Shown piece after piece: positions 12,501 to 24,500 of a stretch of 64,000 bases of DNA. The notes under the pieces were generated by a model. That model saw only the letters and a list, made by a program, of their open reading frames with translations. It made no database searches and was not told where the DNA came from. The DNA is taken from assembly GCA_914767715.1 (NCBI GenBank), contig OU612074.1, positions 19,702,062-19,766,061 on the forward strand, read 5' to 3'. The translations under genes and the position numbers were made by a program. This DNA is from Membranipora membranacea. Lineage: Eukaryota > Bryozoa > Gymnolaemata > Cheilostomatida > Membraniporidae. Each line of letters begins with the position of its first letter. Within the stretch, counting starts at the first letter, position 1.

Positions 12501-15500
12501 GTTTCCCAATCACAAACATGAAACCAGTTGCCCAGAAACCAACAGGTTACAAACAAAATGTCAGAAAACTATGAGGGAAACTTACCTTTCACAATACGGC
12601 AAAAGTTTAGCAGGTCCATCTAACCATTCAGCGTATAAGGCATCCAAAGTTACATCAATGTTTTCATAATTATCCAGATGAGGTAAATTACTCAGTGGCG
12701 GAGCAGGAGACTTTTTAGATTTTGAGAACATTTTAGTAATCCTAGCTGGGAGTGTTAATCTATCGGCAAGACTACTTCGTCGCTGATTATGACGCGGTCC
12801 GTGCATGCCACGAGATAGGGACTGGCTTTTATTGAGTCGGTAATTCATATTGTCACTTGTACAATCAGTCAGTGAGTCGTACGCAGACTCGATTATAAAG
12901 TCGAGGGAGTGAGATTTCTTGTCCTTTGGTTTGCCGTAAATTGGAAAGTTGAGATAGCTAGCCTTAGACCCTGAGCGTGCACGGTTTGGTAGTGTAGATG
13001 AGTTTTTGGCAACTTGATGAGCTGGGGGCGGGGGTACGTACCATTCTGAGGCTACTCTGACATGCGGAGCATCACCATTGACATTACTCGTAGAGAAGGA
13101 TCGCCTCATCAGAGCGCTATCACTCTGTATGGAGTGGGTATCAGAGTCATCAGTCTTAGATCCTCCGCTCGGTAGGGTGTCGTATATAGGATTCCACACT
13201 GGCTTCTTTAAAATACTCTTCTGAGATCTTGGGCTAAGAGATTGGTTTTTGGATACTTTACGTTTTTGTGCCACCTCGCCTTTCAGAGCTATTGTGACTC
13301 GTTTCTTAGACTGAGAACTTGTAGAGTCTTCTGATCCTGCGTCGAGTTGCTCATAAGACGTCCCTGTAGTGTCAGTATCACTAGAGAACCTAGCAGCGTA
13401 ACTAGTTCTCTTCAGCTGGTCAGCATTGTTGTAGCGACGAGGGCTGATCGACTCAGATTTCACACTATCCGAGTCAGAGTACTTATCCGTACTGCTAGTT
13501 GTCGATATATTTGTCGTTGTATCCCAGTAAGACACTGTTGGTACGTCTCTCATTACACGATGTAACGCTGTTTGTAGACTATCTTGTCCCTGACCCGCAG
13601 TGTCTGTAGTAGAATGACCTGACTCACCGCTGCTCTGAGTATTGACATCTAGGATTACTATTTTATCAACTCGTGGCATCACGGTAGAGTTATCTACCCG
13701 TTTGTTTACACAGTCGGTCACTGCAGGAGATAACAGGACAGGCTTAGCAGACTCCGCTAGGCTACCAGAGATAGACGTATCGCTGAAGCTTCTCGGTGGT
13801 GAGAATATAGTGTGGTAAATATTCTCTTCTTTCACTGTTTTGTTCTCGGCAGCGCAACGAACAGCAGTCGAATTCTGAGTAGCCGGAGGTAAAAACACAT
13901 CATCTTCTATTGAAGTAGATGTATGAATGTATCGTGATGAGTTTGTTTGTTCATTAGAGCATAAGGGTGAGCTTCCTACTTGAGATGTCACACTAATCTT
14001 CACACCTTCGCCGGTGTTTTCTTGACTCTGAAGTGTTGATGAGTTCAAGGATGTTTCATCATCAGCGCTAATTTCTACAGTGGGTAAAAACTGGGCATAG
14101 GAAGTGTAATCAGTTGGTTTACATTCCGTAGTAGCATTCCAGGAGATAAGAGAAGGATTAATGCCCTGATTCTGATTACTAATGTTCATACCTGAATCAC
14201 CGCCATGTGTTTGAACAGGCTTGTTCTCGATTTCTGTTTGCTTGTAGAGATCATTGTCAGCTGGTATGATATTGTAAGGATCATCTTCATGCTGACCGAA
14301 TGATGAGAGGAAAAAATCTGTAGGAGGAGGCGGAAAATCTACACTACAATCCATGTCTATAAGTGGTACAGCGCCCTCTGGTGATGATGATGTTATATCT
14401 GGTGTAGCTGAATCTATGGGGTCGCGAGCTGGCGCTGTGGGTTTGTCAGCTGACGCTGTCTCCTCGGAGAAATCTATCAGATCATCAGTGCTCTGAGCAG
14501 TTTTAATCACCGGTATCTCCGAGTCAGAGCTGAGCTGTTTCTCGGCTGAAAGTTCTTCTTGGTCTGACTGATTTTGTCCCTCAACGATTCTATCTGATTT
14601 TCCTTCTACTATCCTCTCTTCACTTACCAACTCACTTTCAGCAGGTGGGTCGACTGACAATATCACAGCAGCCTCAGTTTGAGAGCGAGGTTTAGGGGGT
14701 GTCAGCGAACTCGGGTCGGGTAATCTATCCACCCAGATCGCTCGATAGTTAGCATGGCTCAGAGCCTGGGTGATATTCTGTTGGGATGTTGTTCCAGGGC
14801 TCAGTAGATTGTTCCCCCCTCGGTGATGATGAGCAGCGGTAGTAGAGAATGAGTTGTTGATGTTTAGTAGATTACCTGCACTGGCTGAAGTGCTGCTGCT
14901 GCAGCTATTGTAGTGCTGGGTCTGATTACTATCTAATATTTGACCACTAATAGTATGATTAATTTTCTCTTGAGAGCCTGCACTGTTGCCACCAAAGTTA
15001 TCATTAGTGAATATTTTATGGCCAATTCCTTCCAAGGTGCGATTATTGTTCCTGCTCTCAATGCTAGAGCTGCGACAATCCTCATTTATATGCACTTGAT
15101 TAGCAGTATCTGTGTTATTATACCGATTAGGCTCCAATACAGGCATATGGAGCTGTGTATGTGATGAGTTTTTACTGGAATCTTGGCTCATTGATGTGTA
15201 TGCTAATGTACCCTTGTTGCATTTTTGCATGTCATTATTACATACTGGCCTATTATTAGAGAGGCTAATACCTTCACTGGCACTATTTTCTTCGCTTCTT
15301 CGATCCATAACGAGCACACTAGATGAAGATTTAGGTTGATTGATTTGCGATGAATGTTTATTTTTATCAATCTTGATTCGTTCAGAATGTGTCAATTCTG
15401 ATGTTTCATTTCCTTCTGTAGGGGATCGCAGAGAGGGTTTCTGCACCTTATTTCGTGTTGTCTGTGCAGGAAAAAACACAGAATTGTCATGGCGTCTTAC

Positions 15501-18500
15501 GTCATGCCTTCTCACCCATAAATCACTTGAATCCGTATCACTGCCAGAAAACGATATTGTTATTTTCTTTTTAGAAGTTGTTCTCCCCTGATTACCAGAC
15601 TCGCTATTAATATGTGGCGGTCTGCGTTTTAGTATCGGCTTGATCGGCAGCTGAGGCTCAGTAAAATGGCTATCAACATGCTTGTCTACAGATATAGCTC
15701 GTCTCAGCTCAGGGCGACTGTATCGAGGGTCCGCTGAATTCGGAGCAGAGTTTTCTATGATGCCATGATGTACCTCCGCTTCCCTATACTGGCCTATAGA
15801 CCTACTTATTTGAGCTTGAGATAAAGACTTACTTCTTCTGTTGGCAGACTTTACCTGCTGCGTCTGACTGCGTCCTCTCTGCTGTAATACTTGGTCTATG
15901 ACCTGATCGTAGTTTGCGGACGAGTTTGGGTGCGAGACACGGCTGTTCTTAGTTTTCTGATCTTTATCGCTGCTCCTGTTACTACTCGACGACACGCCTC
16001 TCTGTCTCCTCTGAGGTCTAGTGTCTAGTAAATGTTCAAACTTATCGATGACATGCTTAGTATTATTTGGTCTGGGAGTTTCTGACACCTGGTTATCCTC
16101 TATGGGCGAGCGTACAGGTGCTGCGTGTTTTCTATTCGCTGCCTGCGCCGACGCTAAGGCGTTACTTTGTGTTGAAGGAGAGGCTTGTTTGACTTTGAGT
16201 TGCTGTTGCTTTTGTTTACCCATGTCAACGCTGTCGTCGTCGCTGTCGCTGCAGCTAATCCGAGGCCACGGCACAGTATCAGCTCTGCTGCTGCTTGTAT
16301 TACATTCACTTGAACGGCTAATCCTACTTAACTTTGTGTCAAGGAGTCGAAAGGTGCTCAACTCACTTGTTGACTTAGTATTAAAGGCTTGCTCGTTTTC
16401 GATGGAGGTGTTGCGTAACGTTATAATGTCATATTCCGGTAGATCCACTGCACTCTGCCTTTGTAGCTTTGGCAGAGAGGCTTTGCGTACTGCCTGTGAA
16501 TTTACTCCGAAGCTGCTGAAAGCTGGAATGCTTTCTCTGCAGGTGTCTGAATACTTCTCAGTGTGAATGTCGTAGCTCGATGTTGATTTTCTGCGACTGT
16601 TACATAATTGGGATTGAGGCCTGCTCTGGCAGGCGTTTAATTCATGACTTTGTTCAAAAGCTTTGGTTGTTACACCTGGCCTATTAATGTTGTAATTAAT
16701 ACCAATGTCAGTGTTCTCGCTGTGCAGGCTATTGTCCCCCTTGTTTGAATTAAAAACATCATAGCAGGTCGAAGTATTCGTCTTTATGACAGGCGACTTT
16801 TCATTGCCATGTTTTGATTTAGATTTCTTCTCAGTCCGTCGGTCAGTTAATGGCAATGTTAGCCATTTATCTGCTGTCGGTTCTCTGTAGCTCGGTGAGG
16901 GTGGGGGTTGAGGCGCCCTTGATGAAAAGAATGCTTTGGCTTTATTGAATCTCTCACACTTCAGCTCAGCGATGGACTCCCGTCGAGCTCTTAGTCTGTC
17001 AAATGGTTTCTTCAGACTCATAATTGAATCGTTCAAGGTTAACGTTTAACTCTCTTGCAACGTACCTGGGAAATTTTTTTTGTCCGTTTGAGTTGTGTCC
17101 ACATAGAGTCTTGAAAAATTTTTATTTCCTTCAGTTCTTCTTTCTAGGTATTAATGGTGCTGCCAGTTAAACAGATAAAATTGTAATCCAAGTGTTATGT
17201 TCTCATAGAAGACTGTCACCTCATTCTGCAAATTCGACTATCTACCGCTTAAGTAATACCGATCCAATTATGTCCTTGTCTAAGATTTTCTAAGAGTTCA
17301 GATTTCCTCGAAAAGAAGATTACGAAGGTAGTGCTTGTCTGCCATATGTACTCTCAGGATATCAACAGTGCGTGCTCCCTCCCTAACTTGAGAGAGCGTT
17401 GTCGTCTTCTAAGATGTGATTAATTCCGTGCAGTCTTCTAATTCCCACACATGCGTGCCGAGGTGATGGGATCTTACACACTACTTGATTCTCAGAACTT
17501 AGAGGAAAGGCACGTACAAAATCGCTGGTTGGCTGGTTGGCACATTGACAATTACCCCTCGGGACCATATAAGAATTTACCGAGCTCTAATTTATCAGGA
17601 ACGGCATACTTTCAATCGCATAAAATGACTTAAGCCAGACAGAAGACCTATCTTTACTTGTCAATGGATGTACCGTATGTTAGCACTACTCTATCATTAG
17701 GCATCGTCAGTCAGAGTTATATTTAACGTTACGTCGCCTGAGGCATCGCTCGGTCTCCTCCCCCTGTGGAGTCTATACTCTTGTCGTTGGGTGTAACTTT
17801 TCTAAGATTAAATTCTTCAGAAGCGGATCCTTTAATTGAGTGGGACTAAGCAGCTATTACGGGAACAGGTGGGTTCCGGCGGAGCAGAGAGGTTATTTTG
17901 TCAATTTAATTGTCATGAAAAGACAACTTGTATTAAAAGCTAACACTTTTAATTATCTGAACATATATTTCACTGCACTGACAGACACTGGTTGAAATAG
18001 CTGACAGCTGTAACACATAGTGCTATCAGCGATTAGAAAAAGTGAAGTTTGCACCTTAAAATCTTACACCCTGTGACCATCTATCTATCCATATAGATTA
18101 TTGTCCTCGAAGAGAAAAGTTGTGTAACCAAGTACGTAGTGTCCTGGACAACCTGCCTCTCAGAATCGAAATATGCGATAACTCCCACATCCTAAGCCCA
18201 TAATTATAGGTCCTTGATTGGGGTGCATCTTGAATTTTGCCAAGAAAGGCAAAATCAAACCTTACAGGCAACAAAAGCAATTTTTACACTAACTTCTGAC
18301 TGAATTGCATCAAAAACTTGCAGGCCAGAGAATTGATGTTTTATTGAGTCTCGAATTCTAGGACACAGAGTAGACTTGTAAAATATATAATTTTTGTAAT
18401 AGCCATGTTCATTTACCTAGTGGGTTAATTAATCCGCGATAATCTAAGGAAGCAATCATCGAGTGTTGAGGCAAATTGTAAGTGGAAACAACCAATTTAA

Positions 18501-21500
18501 AAAGGAAATTGGTTTCATATCTCCGGCCTGTCTATGTCTCCGACATTGAATGAGTCAGGTGAGTAAATTTCTTACTCAGGATAGGCGTAGTAAAATAATT
18601 TATCGGTTGGTTCAACCTGGCATGCAACAACATTAAGGAACCAATTCCAGCTAATTGCTGCTTTGAGTTCCTAGCAATGTGATCAAAACTGAGGCAAATT
18701 GTAAAAGTTATGTAAGTTAAGTAGTTGAGTGGACTCAATACAGGTACCATAACCTAGAACCAAACTAGCGAGAAAACTTGTACACATTCCTGCCAACAGC
18801 TCAAGGAACAACAACAACTTTAAATACCACAAACCAGTGAGACCGAAACAGAGTATTTTGAACTGTCACTGCTCTATTGCTGGCAGTTGAGTAGGTTAGT
18901 CAACTAAGGAGTAACAGCCTTCCAGTCAGTCAACTAAGTGTCTATCCTTGTAGTTGAGCGTGTGAAATTTTCTGTACACTGCTGTGTTATCCAACCATTA
19001 ATCACAATAACATGACCAGAGGATTATCATAATATCAATAATACATAACCACAAGCTACGAGCAATTTGGTTACATAGTTGTCTACTCACAATTAAAGGA
19101 AAGATAACTCCAAGCTCATTCAACTAACTCATCAGTAGAATGAGCATTACCATATCATCCAACTAAATATGTGGCAGAATTCAGGTTGATTTCAGTCAGG
19201 GGTAGAGCAATAGCCAATGTGTTTGCTCTGAGCGGGTGTTGGGTGACATGACTGTGTCTCCATCATCCCAACAGCCACTCAGAGCCAACACATAGGCTAG
19301 CAAAGCTATAGAATAAGGGAATGAGACTTACTTGCATGGCTCCTGACCGAAGGTAGCATTGAAGCTTCTCTGTCTGGATAAAGCTGCCTGGTCGACGCTC
19401 ATACTCCGCGTCCCTGTAATATAATCAGAACAGATTAGAACACAGTTTAAACCTCACAGTAATATGTGTGGTGTAGTGGGTTACCCTGATGTGCATATGT
19501 GATTAAGGGTCAAGGACTTTAAAATAAATGTCTGCTACCCTGGAACCTAACCAAACTATCTAAGTTAAATTTCTCCATTAATTCGCAAAGTTGCAATATT
19601 TGAGACTAGAGAGCGTTTTGCTTGTTGTGAGTTGATATTGATTCAGTTTTAGTTTGAGCATTTAGGTGAATGTTTTTATGTGTCGATTAGAGCTGTAAGG
19701 AGCAATATTCTTATGCTAATGTTTGTTTGCATTTGATTGTGTTCAACCATGTTATTCCCTATACTAAGCTTCAGTCTATCACAGCTTTGCCGCTATGTTT
19801 CTGCTTAGACAGCAGTGTTGATGTCATATCAATTTTATTATTAGCCCCCCCCCCCCCCCCTTGCTGTGCATCCCCGAGCTAAGAGCAATATTCCATCCCG
19901 GTGTTGTGTGTGTCAAACCCTGTACTCTTATACTCACTCAAAGTAAAAGTGCCTAGGAAAGGCCTGCTTAGAATCCCTACCAAACACATACATTGTATAG
20001 ACATATGCGAATCAAGAAACAATGTACAGGGGTATAGTGAGAGAAAACACTAAAGCCTTTTCGAAATAATGTCAATAACAGTAAAAAGTTTCCATTAACT
20101 TTTTTCCCTTGTATACCAATAATATAAAATAAGATGCACGCCGTCACCATGATAGTATTCCTGTGGTGTAGAATGATAAAAAAGTTCACTTGTGCAGATA
20201 GCTTTTATGTAAGAGTGCAAACCAACATGGATGAGAAAAAATTATGTATCAGTTGAGCGCAAGCTATTTTATACCTCTTCCAAATCTCGGAGCGTGGTCC
20301 ATATCTGTTGAAATAATAAATGTTTGATGTAATCATTGCCCTTGCGCAATAATATACAATGTGACGCAAAAGTCACTCTAGTATGGTATACACTATGGCC
20401 ATGAAGTTAAATCTAAACCGAAGTTGAATATGCTTACAAAATAGGGACATGCATAAGAAGTTACATATCTGAATCGCGGAGAGTTCAGTGCCTGATTTGC
20501 GATAAAGCCAGAGTTGCATGGTTATGGTTGGTACTTAGGCAATAAATGGTAAGAGAAAAGAACTCAGGAAAAACTTCTGTGCCGAGAAAATGCCCCGCTC
20601 AACCATCAAAGGTTGTTTGCACGGGTGAGTCTACGTGATTCGGGAACCCATAATTTGTGTTGCAAAACCACATTACCGACGAAAAATGGAAAATAAACAT
20701 TGCCATAAATTTGGTGAACCTTTTCGGTTATTTCACAATTGGTAATTTATCAAGTTGACATAATAGACATCCCTGGGAAGTAAAGGTGAAAAACAAACAA
20801 CAGGTTTTTTGTTGAATCATTGATTCATCGTCATGTCGATAGATGTCCATCTAAATACCCTAATGTCAAGTTCAAAGCTCGGTACAAGATTCATAGGTTA
20901 TCTGTGTACGTCTTTGCAATCAGCTGATGCGCAATTCCATGGGCATACAGTCTTGTTTTGCTCACAAATTTTGTTAGTACGTGACAATCCTTTCCATACA
21001 CTGAGCGTCATTGCTCTGTGATGTTAAGTTTATGCCCTATCGTCATTATTTCCGAAAACACAAATATCACAAAACTGAGGGCAGAGCCAACAACAAAACA
21101 GCTGACACATCAATGGCTCTCGGTCTCAAGTTACTGACTGTAACTCATGGGAAGCGAGCTGTGTGCCAAAAGCAAACTTATCTACAAAGAACCTTGATAA
21201 GGAACCAGGCTGATGATAAGTTGCTTGAATCTGTAATTATGATAACTTACTTAGTACTGTACCCAGCTAGAAGATACAGAATATCCACAAACTATACTAC
21301 TGTAGATTAAACAACTCTAGTCAAAACTAAACCTGCATTCTCATTTCTCACGGGATACATCAAAACAAGACTAACTTTGCATCAAATATACATCATAAAT
21401 TTAAATTTGGATAACTTGTACCAGTATTTTCTCAAGTCTGACATAACCAGACACAGTTGACCCCTAGATTAACCCCTGAGATTGATGCTGGTGGACATTC

Positions 21501-24500
21501 TGTGTATGTACAATCAGTTGTCATGTCAGTACTGGTTTATTTACCAGACTGGACATTGGCCCTCCTGCACACTATCTATGTGGGTGGTCCAGGTCACATT
21601 TTTGACAGCTGACAGTAAACCAGCTCATAAACAACAAATTCACATAAATAACTTGCATTCAAAACCCATTGTCATATGTTACATACAGCGGCATTCGTTT
21701 TATGATTAATATGTTATTTTAGGCTGTTACATGCCTGTAGGTCAGTTTTAGACTTTTGAGAGCAGATAACTTGTAATTCAAGCACTGAGCTTTAAAGTTT
21801 CCCACTTTCTCCCATCTTAGAAAACTCTCTGATTCCATTATAGTTAGGAAAGTAGAACGGCAAATCTATAACCTCATAGGCCCAGAAGTTTTATAATCTA
21901 ATCCAATCCTGTGACTTCCAGGTATCACTCAACAGAGTTTAGATGCAAATTTGATGCATTGAATGTTGGTTACACAGTTGACAACAAGATAATTAATTTC
22001 TAACATCATGAAAAACGCCTACAATTATGTAAATTCACCACAATTTGTACTCCGGCTATGCAGAACAAGTCTGAGACTCTGTCACTGGCCAGCAACTTTC
22101 ATGCAGCGCGAGATTCGGTGTCGGAATTGACTTCTTTAGCAAAGATACTTGAAAACTTAATGTAGGAATTGACAACCAAATAACAAGTCAAAAGTTAGAC
22201 TGAAAATATAGATTTTGATCCAGGGATAGGTCAGAGAACTTTCTTTTAGAGGCTCAAAGCTGACAATTGGTGAATTTATGGAGGCATTTTGCAAGTACCA
22301 ATACCTCAGCGAGTAAATATATCTAGTTTCATAAATATATTGATGTCTCTGTCCGAATGATTCGGTGAAAGAACTCAATTGCTCACCTTTAGGAGATCAT
22401 TTTTCCCAGGGCTCCCTGATAATGCTCTCAAAGACAAAACGTAATTTAAGGGCGCAACGTAATAACTTTCCATCTCAGGATTCCCAAAATTATATCTGGT
22501 TTTTCATATGGAGGGTAAACGTATTGGATAAGCTGTTTTGATTGCTGTATAATCGGGTAACTTGACCTACTCCACAGGATGACAATTTGAGACCATAAGC
22601 TACCCTACTCAAGGAGGATATTGTGGTGAGATTTGTGGATTTAATAGTAAGATGCTCTTCAATTCATAATTATTATCATTCACCAAAAGGGTGGTTTGTG
22701 AATTTAATAACTACCTATAATTTTGATTTGCGAAGATTTAAAATTGATAGTGTTGGATTAAAATTGGAATGTCAAGTGGTAAGAGACAACTTATGGCTCG
22801 GTTCCCAGCAAAGATTTTTTGAACAGTTTCTCATCAGTTTTTTCTACAGGATGGGATGGTACTTGTCTGGTTTTTGAGAAGAGGCTGGCCGAGGTAACTC
22901 GAATCAACCTGGGTTCAGGTTTCAGGGACCCATAGAACTCAAGCCTTCCATGAAACAAAGTTTAATCTAGCAGGATGGGATGGTACTTAACAGAAGGGTT
23001 TGTTTTTCAGTATAAAATTCTTGGTGTGTTACAGCAGAGTAAAATCTCATGAATACTTTATTTGTTTTGTGGCTTCAATTCAATCATAATCCAGGCACAG
23101 GCCTAATAATCACAAGATATAACAAACAGAACTAACATCCTGTTCAGGTCTCTCCAGGAGTAACTGCCAACCAGATGTGAATTGGAGGGCCTTCATATCC
23201 TCACTGATAACCTTGTGATTGCGTTTTATAGCATTTTGCGACAAAAACCGAAACTCAAAACAAAGAAACCATTTGGCAGTAGAGGTTATCAATTTCTGGC
23301 AATAGATAAATTTCAAAACCTACGTTTCCCTTATACACCTTGCTAACTTGTTTGAAAGACATGATTTCAGGTCACAGAAGAGCAGTATACATGAGCAACA
23401 ACTATTTGTAGTTTCGGATAAATTTGAATAAATAGTTGTCTGCCCCTGGCCAAGTACTTAGTACTAGGTGCATTCTTTGAGCTCATAGAAAATTAAATTC
23501 CCTCAAATCAACAATAATGAGGATAAGGCCAGATCAAGTTTGATCCAATTTGCCTTCGCTGCTCCCCACTAGCAGAATTACAGAAATGCAAGAAATACTT
23601 CAAACGTAAATGAGACCAGTACACCCATAATGCACTGCAATCACCTAAAGCTTGTATGCAAATAAAACCAGAGGGTGGAGAATAAAAAAAGAGGAAGTAA
23701 GAAGAATAATCTTGATTAAGCACACAGCTGATTACCAAAGAACCCTTTGGACATTAAGGTCAAGAGGTCAAAGAACAAAAAGATTTTTAGCACCAAACTC
23801 AATCGTAAAATTTGTGCAAGCCACCCTTTGTTGCGTTGTGCTTTAACATACAGGGGTGTTGATGAGTGCATATCAGACGTTTGACTGCCAAATTGTGGTT
23901 GGTGCAATCAAGGAGTTTCCTCTAACTCCTTGGTGCAATTATTCTGCTTTTACTGTCGTTTAGAGCAGTGAAAGTGATCTGGCATAATCTAGCTTATTCT
24001 AGTTGAGTTGCATAGAGCTTATAGTAAACATTCCCACAATGCAATATTATACCTGAGACCTGGTATATTGCATTATGGGAAATTGTGCATTACACTCCAG
24101 TCAACCCATCCAGTAGAGTCAGCATTCATTGCTAACTGGTAAACATCAAATGGGTTTAAAAGAGAGGAAGATAAAAAGAGACAGGATAGCGGATTTACCT
24201 TCGAGCTCGTCCAGGGCATCTAATGGAAAAACATAAACAAATGAATATAACACTGTAGACATCAATTTTCAGATATCTATGTCAATTGTAGCTCGTTGGG
24301 TATGACATAAGCCGTAGTAAAATTCTACCACATATGAGACCTAAGAGTTACAGGTCAATGATAGCTTGTGAAAGGTACGGCCACTGTCACTGAAGGTGTG
24401 GTTTAACCAAAAATAGATCGCCCCTCGATGCATTGCATGCGGTCCTATTATTTTCGGTTGATATTATGGAATAACAATCAATGTCATAAACACCATTATT

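Larger units (their letters stand above)
20305..24198 (-). other. SHANK intron 12
   Basis: AT-rich intron with 18-bp direct repeats at 22847/22971, a lone inverted-repeat end at 23531-23556 (AGATCAAGTTTGATCCAATT) and a perfect small hairpin at 24031-24082. No coding signal that I trust. Confidence 0.65.

Noticed and set aside
16021-16566. 181-codon plus-strand frame opposite giant exon C
   Set aside because: It is antisense to a firm coding frame, with Ser/Leu/Cys-rich content expected from reading Ser-rich codons backwards.
17034-17036. TTG as start of the giant ORF
   Set aside because: Nuclear animal genes start at ATG; the first ATG in the frame is at 17019-17021.
17022-17048. Giant exon C as an internal exon between SH3 and PDZ
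   Set aside because: An in-frame TAA precedes the ATG with no AG between, and exon 14 already supplies the phase-2 link to the PDZ. Internal acceptors further inside the exon cannot be fully excluded.
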